A stretch of DNA of 64,000 nucleotides, taken from assembly GCA_039583875.1 (NCBI GenBank), contig CM077163.1, forward strand, positions 114,585,213 through 114,649,212, written 5' to 3'. Made by a program: the position numbers and the translations under genes. Under the pieces are notes generated by a model. It did not search any database. It worked only from the letters and a program-made list of their open reading frames with translations, and was not told where the DNA came from. The DNA comes from Platanthera guangdongensis. Taxonomy: Eukaryota > Streptophyta > Magnoliopsida > Asparagales > Orchidaceae. Shown here piece by piece: positions 10,082 through 22,005 of this stretch (its first letter is position 1; the number at the start of each line of letters is the position of its first letter).

Positions 10082-11566
10082 AAGATACGATCGCATTACC
10101 GTCAGTTATTTATCATCCGATCTCACGAGTAATCAATTCGTATAGTAATATATAATTATCAATTAATAAGATGTCACGGCTACGCACCACTCTTTACAAA
10201 AATCATATTTTATGAAGCTACGATCCACCAATATTTGAAAGCAACCCCAAATCAGAACGGTGTTATCGAGGGCTACATCTTCCGTATTGAGCCTTTGATC
10301 CAAATCCATGTCCATCATAAACAAAATCGAGTTTCGTCCCGACTATGTACACTTAGACAGAATGAAACCTGCACATGTTGTTACAACACAACAACTTTGA
10401 TTGAACATTCCCAAAGCTACATGACTCCTTTGAAAACGTGTAACCAACCGTTACAAAAGGTTTTCTGAGGGATACAACTTTTAAGTCAAGACCAAGACCT
10501 GAATCAGGGCAGACCATACCTAAAGACAACCTTGAAGTCTGTTGCGCACAGAAAACATATTTCTGCACAACCATTTTTGCACGCATCGTAAAGATGGACG
10601 AATGGCATCAGTTCGTCTTCTTCCCCCAGCCATCACACAAGGCACAACCAACAACTCTCTACCCTTTCTCCCTCATTAGAACACGGTTCTTCACGAGATC
10701 AAGTCTGTCATCTTCGTAATGAACAAAGGAGTTGATTGACGTTCATCATGGGGCGATTGGCGACCTAGAAAGAAGCTATAGCGTGGTCCCTTCCTAGTAA
10801 ATCTCCATTAAACTCCTAAATCAAGCTCTCTTGAGCCGATGTCTCTCCTACACTTTAGATCTAAAGATCTTGCATTAAGAGACAAGGTAGGAAGTTCACC
10901 TGGTTTCCGGCTATGGAATGTGTCCTTCTTGGCGGCATGGCAGCGTCGACCTTGGGCTCTCGCTCTTCTCAGCAAAGAGTTCGGCTCGTGAAGAAGAAGA
11001 CTGGCGACCAAGTCTTGGACACCGTTTATAAAAGGAGCGGCCAGTTAGATCTAGGGATTCCTGATCCGAGAGTTACCGTCGCGCGGTAACATGCTATCGC
11101 CGCATGCTACCTCCAAATCTGCCACTAAGGCGATGACACCTGTCCTGTTACCGCTGACGTATCCTACTATCGCCGCATGGTAGCTCATGGAGAGCTATGC
11201 CAATATACTACCGCCCGCGGTATTTCTACCATCAGGCGGTTGCTCACAGAGGACTATGCCATTAACTCAGCTAAACTACCGCAACGCAGTAACCTGCTAT
11301 CATCGCGCGGTAGTCACTTGATGATCGTCGAGTGCACTTGGCGCTCCTCGAATCCACTCAGCATCTGTCGTGTTCACTCGACGAACACTACAGCAGCGCG
11401 GTAGCGCTCAACGATCGTCGAGTTCTGTCGTGAACACTTGACGATTGGTACCGCCAGCGGTAATCCTCTACCGGCGCGTGGTAGTAACCTAACATCTAGC
11501 GTTGAGTCAGCACTTCCCCCGGCTCAGGTGTAAGCCTGGCCATAAGTGCACCTCATGCCCAAGTCA
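10082..11566. other. Noncoding region, possible minus-strand LTR/leader of H
   Basis: No retroelement protein motif on either strand. On the minus strand the right part looks like an LTR promoter: a cluster of imperfect palindromes at about 11060-11490, then a TATA-like TATAAAC at 11024-11030. The left part is AT-rich and leads, after removal of element A, toward the H gag. The right limit near 11566 is set only by where C's gag reading becomes recognisable. I could not find matching LTR ends or a primer site, so the assignment is tentative. Confidence 0.4.
11060..11490 (-). repeat. Cluster of TACCGC...GCGGTA palindromes
   Basis: Repeated imperfect palindromes with TACCG and CGGTA arms, for example TACCGCCCGCGGTA near 11211, TACCGCCAGCGGTA near 11450 and TACCGTCGCGCGGTA near 11082, plus several degenerate copies. 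They are mixed with CGATCGTCGAG-type palindromes. The cluster ends about 30 bp from a minus-strand TATA-like site, the layout seen in the other LTRs of this window. Confidence 0.75.
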
Positions 11567-11621
11567 ACTCTCTATGAAGGTTTGAGAGATGACTGGAGGA
11601 TACTGCTCTCGGGGTCTATGA
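11567..11621 (+). pseudogene. Element C gag fragment left of B
   Basis: A short reading that includes EGLRDDWRILLSGSMT. It continues in frame into 21589 onward once B and one TATGA copy are removed. It resembles the end of the Ty3 gag core, where E-G-L-R precedes a short variable segment. Where C begins on its left side is uncertain. Confidence 0.7.
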
Positions 11622-14218
11622 TGTAACACCTCCCATGTAATGACCGTATAATATGGGTCCGGCCGGGGCCCCACAACATACGCACGCCACAGTTTAGTAT
11701 TATAAGATGATATAACTACCCATACTCAAAACTCTTTGCACAAAACCGCGGAAACACAAACAAGACTAGAAGTTATCCACCACTAAAAGAGTACTAAAAG
11801 ATGGCCTTATGGTCTTACAACATAAGAGAGTCCAAACTCACACAATACAACATTCATGAAAGTGCATAGCACTCCAAGTCTACCTCGGCATGCAAGCCGG
11901 ACAACATGAGTCTCCAACATACAACATCATATAAGTAGAGCTACAAAAGGGAGAAGCACTTCATGAAGCTTAGGCCTTTCTGGCCGGCGAGCTAGCTCCT
12001 GCATGCGATCCTTGCCCTGTAAAATTTATTGGTAACGTGGGTCAGCAAAGGCTGACCTCAAACTGTGTAACAAACACATCTCCTCCCGGCCGCCCCTAAC
12101 GGACGCCGGGGTACTCCTCCAACCTGCAAGTTAGCACTTCGTATGCAATATTCATAAGAAAGAAAAAGCAGCTTCAGAAACAGGCTTGGATGTCACACAC
12201 ATCATACATGTTCTCTACTGGTTGAGCATATAATAAAAAGGGCCTACTTATGCAACATGTATGCAAAAACCCGGGCTTCATCCAAGACACCCTATCTCGT
12301 ATGCATCTAGCACATCATCACATCACATGGGTACTCATCGTTTCCCCATTGGCATAAAGCCACAAACAAAGGGGGTAACACAATTCCCCCCCAACGGCAC
12401 ACAGGCCGCCAAATGGAACTCTTGCAAAGGCCCCACCCGCTCAAGGTCTTAGACTTGGGCTTGGCTACAAGCTCTGACGTCTCATGTCAGGATTCCAACA
12501 AACACAAACTTACCAATTCGAAGAAGCCTTGCCGGACCCCACCCGCTCATGGCCTCATTGCCCGGGCTTGCCCCCAAGCTTGGCATTCTCGTCAGTCTCA
12601 CAGAAGGGGACTAGTCTCGCCGGGACACTCTCCACACATGACGTGAACGTCACGGGATAGCCAGCCGACCACGGAGACACAGCCACGCCTTAGCACATCA
12701 CAAATCAAGACAATTCCACCCTAGTCCCTCATTTGTACTGCAGCGTTCCCGCACACCAAGGAAACCATCTACAACTCATGCGAAGTTAACCTTGTCCACC
12801 AAGGAAACCATCTACCGCCATGAGGAGCTAACCTTGTCCGGTTCCGACTACACGTACTCACTCGAGAAAAAGGGGAAAAACATCACCACATCACAAATGA
12901 CATCTTGCCGCAACGGAAACTCTACGAATCCTTAAAGTTCGTATGCAAGATCACCGAGTCGGACTAACGGTCTCGACTACGGCTTCACCCACCATGCCTA
13001 ATCCACAAACGGAGCGGATCTCTAATGTAAATCATGTCGGGGACGGACTCGATCGACCCGGAGGTTCCTCTTGAACCTTGGCGACCCAAAACCCCTCTCA
13101 TTTGAGTGTTTGTTGCCCAAAACTGGAAAAGAAATGATGCTAAAGACATGCAGCCTAAGACCGAGAGGAGAAGTGTCGTTACCTTCCGACTCCTCTTCCT
13201 TGCCATGTCAAAATAGCCGGATGAAAACCTTTGCAATGATCTAGCCTCCACGGATCTGGACTCGGCTCGCGATTTGGAGCAACGAAGCTTCTCCTACAGC
13301 CCAAACCCTCCTTCACCTTCTTCCTTGCTCTCCCTTCTCTCTAGAATTTAGTAAGAGAAAAGCTTGGATAAGAATGAGGGTTTCCAACCCTATTCTCGGA
13401 CTTAACTCCCCAAGGGCAGTTATGGACCATCAGATCCCAAAATAAGGGAAAGAATTGTCATGATCCGTCTGAAAAATAAAAATACCTGGGCCGAACACGG
13501 CCTGGCACACGCCCGTGTCCAGGGCCGTGTTTCCCATTCGCCATCACAAATCGACGCGCCTGGAATAGCACACAGGCATTCGACACGCCCGTGTTCGACC
13601 CGACACGCACGTGTCCCAACTAACACGGCCGTGTGGTCGGCCGTGTGCCTCCATCAACACAGCCCCGAAAACAACCCGAGAAGGACACGGCCTGGGACAC
13701 GCCCGTGTCCCACGCCATGTGCGAAGTCTCGACACTCGTCGACAGCCTTTGTGTCGAAACCGCGGAAAAATGTCGAACGAAGATCATCGACCAAGCGGGA
13801 CATGCCCTGTGACTCGCCCGTGTCACAGGCCGTGTGCCCCAGTCTCGACACTCGACACTCGACACTCGTCGAGTGAGCATCGTCGACTGAAGTTCGTCGA
13901 CCGACCCACACGGCCTTGGAAACGCCTGTATCCTAGGCCATGTACCTTGTCTCTACATATTGTCGAGACGAAAATGTCAACACCCCGGGCCGAGTGTCGA
14001 CACGGGATCGACACGCCCTGCGACACGCCCATGTCGCAGGCCGTGTGCCCTGTCTCGACACTTCTCCGAGCGCAAATTATCGACTACGCGGCCAAGTCGT
14101 CGACTCCAGCCTGAAACGGACTGGGACACGCCCGTGTCCCGGGCCGTGTGCCCCCTGCCAGAAACCAAAATTGGCCAGAAATGCAAATCGACCCTCTCTC
14201 AAAATCTGGGGTGTTACA
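11622..14218 (-). repeat. 3' LTR of element B
   Basis: On the + strand it opens TGTAACACCTCCC and closes GGGGTGTTACA; on the element strand it is TGTAACACC...GGTGTTACA, with long inverted ends. It includes the array of CACGCCCGTG-type motifs at about 13480-14150. The plus-strand ORFs across this part, rich in Arg, His and Thr, are translations of the array, not genes. Confidence 0.95.
13480..14150 (-). repeat. GACACGCCCGTGTC / GGCCGTGTG array in left LTR of B
   Basis: Dense copies of GACACGCCCGTGTC (arms GACACG and CGTGTC) alternate with GGCCGTGTG. Between them are tracts such as TCGACACTCGACACTCG. A GTGTCGACAC, the motif of elements D and E, occurs near 13996. The copies are irregularly spaced, about 20-80 bp apart. 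Confidence 0.88.
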
Positions 14219-14231
14219 ACTCTCCCCCCTT
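14219..14231 (-). other. Polypurine tract of element B
   Basis: On the element strand AAGGGGGGAGAGT abuts the TGTAACACC that opens the 3' LTR. It is the expected plus-strand primer. Confidence 0.85.
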
Positions 14232-14274
14232 AATAGAATTTCGTCCTGAAATTACAAAACAAAGGGGAACACAC

Positions 14275-17200
14275 TTAAATGGTACCTGAAATGAAGAGTT
14301 CTGGATACTCTTCTAGCATGGCTTGCTCTCGTTCCCAAGATTGCTCCACATGACCGCAGTTGTCCTATCGGACTCTCACGAGTTTAACCTCTTTATTCCG
14401 CAACTGCAGAGTCTCGAAATCCTCTATAGTGATTGGACGGACTCGCGTCATCAAGTCTTCCTCAATTGGCACTGATGCCGGCTATATCACCACACTAGCC
14501 TCCACCAAGGCTTTCCTCAAGGCGGAGACATGGAAGACGTCATGCAATCCACTCAGCTCCGCGGAAAATGCCAACCGATAGGCTGATTCTCCCACCTGTT
14601 CAACAACTTCAAAAGGCCCCAAAAACCTTGGACTCAACTTCTTGAGTCGGCGAATCTGTGAGACGCCCTTGAACGGCTTGATCTTCAAATAGACCCAATC
14701 ACCTACCACAAACTCCAACTTCTTGTGACGAGCATTAAAGTATTTTGCTTGCCGGTCTTGTGCCATGTTCATACGCTCTTGAATGGTCCGTACCAACTCA
14801 CAAGCGTCAACCACCGCCTCCTTTCCCAAAATTTTGGTGTCTCCCGCCTCTGCCCAAGACATCGGTGTTCGACACCGTCTCCCATACAAAGCTTCGTATG
14901 GCGCCATTTTTATGCTTGCTTGATAACTATTATTGTATGCGAATTCCACCATGAAGAGGTGATCTTCCCACCTCTTGCCGAAGTCAAGAATGCACATTCT
15001 CAGCATATCCTCCATAGCACGGTTCGTTCTTTCGGTTTGCCCGTCAGTTTGAGGATGGAACGCCGTACTAGACTTTAGCTTCATGCCCAAGCTCTTCTGA
15101 TCCAGTCTCCAGTCCTTGGACGTAAACCGTCCATCTCGATCGCTGACTATACTCTTTGGAATCCCATGCAGTCGCACAATGTTGCGAACATACAACTCCA
15201 CCAGCTTCTCCACGCTATCCTCTTTCGGATTTGGGATGAAGTGGGCCACCTTGGTTAAGCGGTCCACCATCACCCAAATAGCATCATTACCCCGCTGCGA
15301 TCTAGGCAGACCATGCATAAAATCCATAGAGATGTCATCAAATTTTTACTCAGGGATTGGAAGGGGCTTCAGGAACCCGCCCGGCTTCTGAGATTCGTCC
15401 TTCACCAAGGCGCAAGTCTGGCAACGATTCACATACAAAGCTACATCCCGCTTCAGCCCCGGCCACCAAAAGGATTTCTTCATATCCAAGTACATCTTTA
15501 TACTGCCCGGGTGAATGGAGTACTTTGTGAAGTGAGCCTCAAACATCAACTCCTCACGGATTTTGCCGAACTGCGGTATACAAACCCTTCCGTCCTTCCT
15601 CAGAATCGCATCAATCATCTCCCAGGCGCTGCTCTCGCCCGTTTGATCCTCCAACACAAATGGTTGAAACTCCACATCCAACCGAGTCGCTTCCCGAATG
15701 CGATCGGTCAAGTCTTTCTGCACTTCAATCCAGTTCAACCGAGCCACGCTGGACTCGCCTCTCTCAACACATTCCAAACCAAGGGACTCCCATTCCCGTA
15801 CCAACCGCTCATCCTGAGCTTCCATCCAATTCCCTTGCCCCGAGTACTTTCTACTCAAGGCATCCGCCACCATATTGTCTTTACCTGGCGTATACTGAAT
15901 CGCCACTTCGTAGTCTCCAAGAAACTCAACCCACCTGCGTTGCTGCATGTTCAAGTCCTTTTGATCCAAGAGATACTTCAGGCTTTTATGATCCGTGAAG
16001 ATCTCCACCTTTGCACCGTACACATAATGTCGCCATATTTTCAACGCAAAAATTACCGCCGCCAACGCCATGTCATGGACGGGGTAATTCCTCTCATAAG
16101 GCTTCAGCTGTCTAGACCCAAAAGCTATCACCTTGACATGTTGCACCAAAATGCAACCCAAACCTCATCCCGATGCATCACTAAAGATCTGAAATCCCTC
16201 GGTCCCTTGCGGTAGACTTAGGATTGGAGCCATCATCAGTCTCTCCTTCAGTGCTTCAAATGCTTGACTGCACTCTTGAGTCCACACAAACTTATGATCT
16301 TTACGAGTGAGTGAGGTGAGGGATAGAGCTATCCGCGAAAAATTCTCCACGAATCTCCTATAATACCCGGCTAGTCCAAGAAAACTTCGGACTTCCGCCA
16401 CAGTCCTCAAGACTGGCCAATCTCTGATGGCCTCCACTTTTGTTGGATCCACTGCCACCCCATCCCCACTAATCACGTGGCCCAAAAATGCCACCTTCTC
16501 CCACACATGCAAGACCACTCTCAAGTGGGTCTCATGCTCCGCTTCCGATTTGGAATACAGTAAGATGTCATCAATGAAGACAACCACAAAAGAATCCAAG
16601 TATTCCCGAAATACTCGATTCATAAGATCCATGAACAAAGACGGTGCGTTCGTCAACCCGAACGGCATCACTGTAAACTCAAAGTGTCCATACCTTGTAC
16701 CAAAGGCAGTCTTGGGTATGTCCTCATCCCGAATTCGCAGCTGATAATAGCCTGACTTCAAGTCCAATTTTGAATACACCACTGACCCCACCAATTGGTC
16801 GAACAAGTCATCTATCCGAGGAATCGGATACTTATTCTTGACGGTCACTTTATTCAGCTCTCGGTAGTCTATGCATAGCCGCATGCTACCGTCTTTCTTC
16901 TTTACAAACAGCACCGGCGCGCTCCACGGTGAAGAACTGGGTCTAATATACCTTTGCTCCAATAGTTCCTATAGCTGTACTTTGAGTTCGGGCAACTCCT
17001 TTGGTGTCATCCTAAATGGAGGACGTGACACCGGCTTAGCCTCCGACACTAACTCGATCGAGAAATCGATCTCTCGCCGAGGAGGCGCTCCAGGATGTTC
17101 ATCCGGAAACACATCCTTGAACTCTGACACTACGGGCACTTCCCCAATAGATAGATGAGAGAGACGAACCTCCAATAATGCTACAAGCGCTACACCACCC

Positions 17201-17612
17201 TGATTAACCGCTCGCATCAATTGCATGGCCTAAATCAGGGAATAGGCCACTCCACAAAGGCCCTCAAATTTGACCTCCGCCTGCCCTTTGCTCTTTTGGG
17301 TCACTACCTTAGATAGGCAATCAATACTGGCGCGCTGCTCTACATGACAGTCCATGCCCAAAATGATATCGAACTCAGCCAATGGAAAAATCACTGCTAC
17401 CAAAACGAAGTCAACTCCGGCCAGCTCCCAACAGATGCGCCCTTTGGCCCCGGTGGTCATGGATGACCCATTGGGCATGCGCACTTTCAACTTCGCGTCC
17501 GCCGAGAACGACTCAACTCCTATTCTCCGGATGAAGCTCTCTGCAAGAAAGGAGTGCGATGCTCCCGTATCGAACAATACCCTAGCGGGGTATCCGGAAA
17601 CTAATACGAAGC
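14275..17612 (-). pseudogene. Element B protease, RT, RNase H, integrase, chromodomain
   Basis: A single minus-strand frame from the intron border at 17612 to a TAA at 14275-14277. In order: protease (V-L-F-D-T-G-A-S, about 17550), RT (RLCIDYREL near 16880, catalytic F-I-D-D near 16590), RNase H ([11 protein letters not shown] near 15975), integrase His/Cys finger and core (MDFMHGLP, SDRDGRFTS, Q-T-D-G-Q-T-E-R), and a chromodomain (L-R-N-K-E-V-K-L-V at about 14390). Stops lie at 17227-17229, 16963-16965, 16162-16164, about 15343-15345 (Trp codon), 14479-14481 and 14365-14367. RT lacks roughly 15 residues after the F-I-D-D block compared with element C, without loss of frame. Confidence 0.93.
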
Positions 17613-17686
17613 CTACAACATAGACATCACACAAAAAGGGTCTAAAAGTATGAAGCACAAAATTTCAACTTAAATTTTCTTCATAC
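17613..17686 (-). other. Predicted gag-protease intron of element B
   Basis: On the element strand a 74-nt AT-rich segment begins GTATGAAG and ends GTTGTAG. Read through, it ends Gag with a TAA after V-V-T-G-M-K-K-I. Spliced, the split codon g|gc gives V-V-T-G-F-V-L-V-S-G, the usual gag-protease joint of plant chromoviruses, and it links the gag frame to the pol frame. Element C has a matching segment at 22006-22080. Confidence 0.75.
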
Positions 17687-18870
17687 CTGTCACCACATCG
17701 GTTTGGCAGATCGCTTCTTGCTGTCCAAGGTTGTAAGCCCTTGGTTGCACCGGTTGGAACCGAGAAGCGCTCGACTCCGCCATCTTCCCTTTCTCCGCAG
17801 CACTGGGGCCAGAGAGCACAGTCTGCTCCTGCCTTGCCTCTTGCCCCGCTCCTCCTTGGGGACAAACACGAGCTATGTGCCCCACCTTACCGCAGTTGTA
17901 ACACGTCGGCGGTCCCCTAGAGTGAGAACCTCCAGGCGTCCACTTGCTCTTCTCACCGGACCTGGATGTGTGAGGCTTATTCCTCCACCTACTCCCTTCA
18001 AAATTTCCATGGGATTGGAAAGGCTTCCCTTCCCCTTGCTTGGGAGTAAAACCCTTACGACATTGGGTTCGCACCAGATCACTTTCCAATATCCTGGCAG
18101 CCTCAACTAGTTCATTAAAACCAGCCCTCTTCATGGAAATGAGGGGTTGTCTCAGGTTCTCCCTCAGCCCCTGGTAGAAGAGGTTATCCCTCTCTACATC
18201 ATCTGCCATCGTCGTTCCCGCGTAACGACCCAAACGGGTGAATTCCTGCACATACTCATCCACCGTCTTGTCCCGCTACATTAAGTGCAGGAACTGCCTC
18301 TGAAGTGCCAACCGTGTAGAAATGGGAATGTACCTCTTCAGAAAAGCATCCCCAAAACTCCTCCACCGACGGGGTGCGTCCCGGGAACTGGCGACCATTA
18401 TGGCTCACCCAGCACAACTTGGCATCTCCTTTCAACATGAACGCCGCATATTCAGATTTCTTTTCTTCTGGCGTCTCTGCCACCCTCAAAAGATCTGGAA
18501 TGCGAACCCACCAATCCTCCACATCCGTTGGCGTACCAACTCCCTTGAAAGACGGGGGATGGAAGTTCAGGAAGTACTTCAAGTGCCGGTCTCCATGTCC
18601 GACAACTACCCTTTCCGCCAAAGGCTCCACTCGCCTGGCTTCTCCTCCTGGCACGGCCGTCATTGTATCCGGTGTAGCAGGGGTTGCTACTTGAGCTGCT
18701 GCTGCAGCTTGGGCTGCCACAATCGCTTCTGCAAGCATGCGGTAGAAGTCGGCCGGGTTTACACCCGTGCCCAAAAGACCTGGAGCAGTGGCACTGCTCG
18801 CCGAGAGTTCCTCTCTTGCTCTCGACGTACCCGCCTCATTGCTTGCACTATTCAAGAAAACAAGAAACAA
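17687..18870 (-). pseudogene. Element B gag
   Basis: The N-terminal half (about 18350-18870) has an Ala-rich start and the gag core with W-W-V-R and W-G-C-F blocks. A small deletion near 18335-18350 shifts the frame. The C-terminal half holds MDEYVQEFTRLGRYAG, a basic Gly/Ser linker and the zinc knuckle C-Y-N-C...H...C near 17880. A TAG lies at 18276-18278. The start at 18870 is the most upstream Met in frame and is uncertain. Gag would package the RNA. Confidence 0.88.
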
Positions 18871-18972
18871 GCAATCAATCTCTAATCACAAGAATTAAAC
18901 ATAATGACACTTATAATCCCGCGTTACTCTTATGTGGATAACTTCTCTATGCATTGACCTTGAATCTAACCT

Positions 18973-18985
18973 CCCTCTGATACCA
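18973..18985 (-). other. Primer-binding site of element B
   Basis: On the element strand TGGTATCAGAGG lies three bases (ATT) inside the 5' LTR end. It is complementary to initiator methionine tRNA. Confidence 0.88.
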
Positions 18986-18988
18986 AAT

Positions 18989-21583
18989 TGTAACACCTCC
19001 CCTATAATGACCGTATAATATGAGTCCGGCCGGGGCCCCACAACTTACGGACGCCACAACTTTAGTATTATAAGATGATATAACTACCCATACACAAAAT
19101 GCTTTGCACAAAATAGCGGAAACACAAACAAGACTAGAAGTTATCCACCACTAAAAGAGTACTAAAATATGGTCTTATGGCCTTACAACATAAGAGAGTC
19201 CAAACTCACACAATACAACATTCATGAAAGTGCATAACACTCCTAGTCTACCTCGGCATGCAAGCCGGACAACATGAGTCTCAAACATACAACATCATAT
19301 AAGTAGAGCTACAAAAGAGAGAAGCACTTCACGAAGCTTAGGCCTTTCTGGCCCGCGAGCTAGCTCCTGCATGCGATCCTTGCCCTATAAAATTTATTGG
19401 TAACGTGGGTCAGCAAAGGCTGACCTCAAACTGTGTAACAAACACATCTCCTCCCGGTCGCCCCTAATGGGGTACTCCTCCAACCTGCAAGTTAGCACTT
19501 CGTATGCAATATTCAGAAGCAAGAAAAAGCAGCTACAGAAACAGGCTTGGATGTCACACACATCATACATGTTCTCTACTGGTTGAGCATATAATAAAAA
19601 GGGCCTACTAACGCAACATGTATGCAACAACCCGGGCTTCACCCAAGGCACCCTATCTCGTATGCATCTAGCACATCATCACATCACATGGGTACTCATC
19701 GTTTTCCCATTGGCATAAAGCCACAACCAATGGGGGGTAAGACAATTCCCCCCCCCCAACGGCACACAGGCCGACAAATGGAACTCTTGCAAAGGCCCCA
19801 CCCGCTCAAGGTCTTAGACCCGAGCTTGCCTACAAGCTCTGACATCTCATGTCATGATTCCAATAAACACAAACTGACCGATTCTAAGAAGCCTTGTTGG
19901 ACCCCACCCGCTCATGGCCTCATTGCCCGGGCTTGCCCCCATGTTTGGCATTCTCGTCAGTCTCACAGAAGGGGACTAGTCTCGCCGGGACACTCTCCAC
20001 ACATGACGTGAACATCACGGGATAGCCAGCCGACCACGGAGACACAGCCACGCCTTAGCACATCATAAACCAAGACAATTCCATCCTAGTCCCTCATTTA
20101 TACTACAGCATTCCCGCGCACCAAGGAAACCATCTACAACTCATGCAGAGCTAACCTTATCCACTAAGGAAACCATCTACCTCCACGAGGAGCTAACTTT
20201 GTTCGGTTCCGACGACACGTACTCACTCGAGAAAAAGGGGAAAAACATCACCACATCACAAACGTCATCTTAGCGCAACGAAAACTCTACGAATCCTTAA
20301 AGTTCGTATGCAACATCAACGAGTCGGACTAACGGTCGCGACTACGGCTTCACCCACCATGACTAATCCACTAACGGAGCGGATCTCTAATGCAAATCAT
20401 GCCGGGGACGGACTCAATTGACCCGGAGGTTCCTCTTGAACCTTGGCGACCCAAAACCCATCTCATTTTAGTGTTTGGTGCCCAAAACTAAAAAGGAAAT
20501 GATGATAAAGACATGCATCCTAGGACTGAGAGAAGAAGTGTCGTTACCTTCCGACTCCTCTTACTTGCCATGGCCAAATAGCCGGATGAAAACCTTCGAA
20601 ATGATCTAGCCTCCACGGATCTGGACTCGGCTCGCGATTTGGAGCACCGAAGCTTCTCCTACAACCCAAACCCTCCTTCACCTTCTTCCTTGCTCTCACT
20701 TCTCTCTAGAATTTAGTAAGAGAAAATCTTGAAGAAGAATAAGGGTTTTGAACCCTATTCTCGGACTTAACTCCCCAAGTGCAGTTCTGGACCATCAGAT
20801 CCCAAAATAAGGGAAAGAATGGCCATGATCAGTCTGAAAATTAAAAATACCTGGGCCGAACACGGCCTGGCACACGCCCATGTCTAGGGTCGTGTCCCCC
20901 ATTCGACGTCACAAATCGACGCGCCTGGAACAGCACACGGGCATTCGACACGCCCGTGTTCGACCCGACACGCCCGTGTCCCAACTGACATGGTCGTGTG
21001 GTCGGCCGTGTGCCTCCATCGACACAGCCACAAAAACAACCCGAGAAGGACACGGCCTGGGACACGCCCGTGTCCCACGCCATGTGTGAAGTCTCGACAC
21101 TCATCAACCGCCTTTGTGTCGACACCGCGGAAAACGTTCGAGCGATGATTGTCGACCAAGCGGGACACGCCCTGTAACACGCCCGTGTCACAGGCCGTGT
21201 GCCCCAGTCTCGACACTCGACACTCGACACTCATCGAGTGAGCATCGTCGACTGAAGTTCGTCGACCGACCCACATGTCCTTGGACACGCCCGTGACCTA
21301 GGCCGTGTGCCTTGTCTTGACATATTGTCGAGACGAAAATGTCAACACCTCGGGTCGAGTGTCGACACAGGCTCGACACGCCCTGCGACACGACCGTGTC
21401 GCAGGCCGTGTGCCCTGTCTCGACACTTCGCCGAGCCCAAAGTGTCGACTACGCGGCCAAGTCGTTGACTCCAACCTGACACTGCCGGGGACACGCCCAT
21501 GTCTCGGGCCGTGTGCCCCTTGCCAGAAACCAAAATTGGCCAGAAACGCAAATTGACCCTCTCTAAAAATCTGGGGGGTTACA
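18989..21583 (-). repeat. 5' LTR of element B
   Basis: 2595 bp, same ends as the left copy (+ strand TGTAACACC...GGGGTTACA). The motif array at about 20860-21510 is at the start of the LTR in element orientation. It is followed by a weak TATA-like TATTTTTAA on the element strand near 20845, next to the CCCAGG that ends the array. Substitutions against the left LTR are scattered throughout. Confidence 0.95.
20860..21510 (-). repeat. GACACGCCCGTGTC / GGCCGTGTG array in right LTR of B
   Basis: Same array as at 13480-14150. GTGTCGACAC occurs near 21115 and near 21360. Translated frames give long Arg/His/Thr/Ser-rich readings that I treat as noncoding. Confidence 0.88.
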
Positions 21584-22005
21584 TATGACGTAGAGCTTCT
21601 TGACCCTGGTCAATACGGCCCGGTCCTTGGAGAAAGACTTGAAGAATCTACAAGAAAAGAAAAGCTCTGGTGATAAGAAGACTGAGTTCAAGGTGCCGAC
21701 TACCTCAAATTCTGGGTACCGTAAGTTCTATAAGAAGGCTAGGACTTCGGGTCCTGCTCCTTCTTTTTGTGCTTCTGGGGAGACTACGGGTCGAACCCCG
21801 GACGCATGCTTTACTTGTGGAAAGACGGGGCACTTTGTCCATGACTGCTGGAGCGAACGTCCCAAGTACGACTGGAAGCCGGGAGCAACTTATGAAGAGA
21901 AGGGCAAGGTAGTGGAGTCAACCGCGTCCCATTATGCTCCGGCTCAACCAAGAGTTTATAATCTTGGCCAACGGGAGGCCATTAAGAAAGCGGCTGTGGT
22001 GATAA
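21584..22005 (+). pseudogene. Element C gag, C-terminal part
   Basis: Continues the C reading after the B insertion. A TAG at 21591-21593 follows at once, then TARSLEKDLKNLQ, a basic linker and the zinc knuckle CFTCGKTGHFVHDC near 21810-21850. The end, GQREAIKKAAVV, lines up with the DVVTG end of element B's gag. The last coding base before the predicted intron is 22005. Without splicing Gag stops at 22014-22016. Confidence 0.88.

Larger units (their letters stand above)
11622..21583 (-). mobile_element. Complete Ty3 chromovirus B
   Basis: Element of 9962 bp on the minus strand, with LTRs of 2597 and 2595 bp, primer site, gag, protease, RT, RNase H, integrase and chromodomain. A perfect target duplication TATGA flanks it (11617-11621 and 21584-21588). 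It sits in the gag of element C, a relative of the same broad group. Its genes carry only a few stops and one clear frameshift. Confidence 0.97.

Noticed and set aside
13460..14289. Several overlapping plus- and minus-strand frames of 60-170 codons in the B LTRs (also 20841-21556)
   Set aside because: Arg/His/Thr-rich readings of the CACGCCCGTG array inside an LTR; open on both strands because of base composition.
15313..16215. 300-codon plus-strand frame
   Set aside because: Antisense shadow of the B RNase H/integrase region; no domain, and the minus strand shows clear pol motifs.
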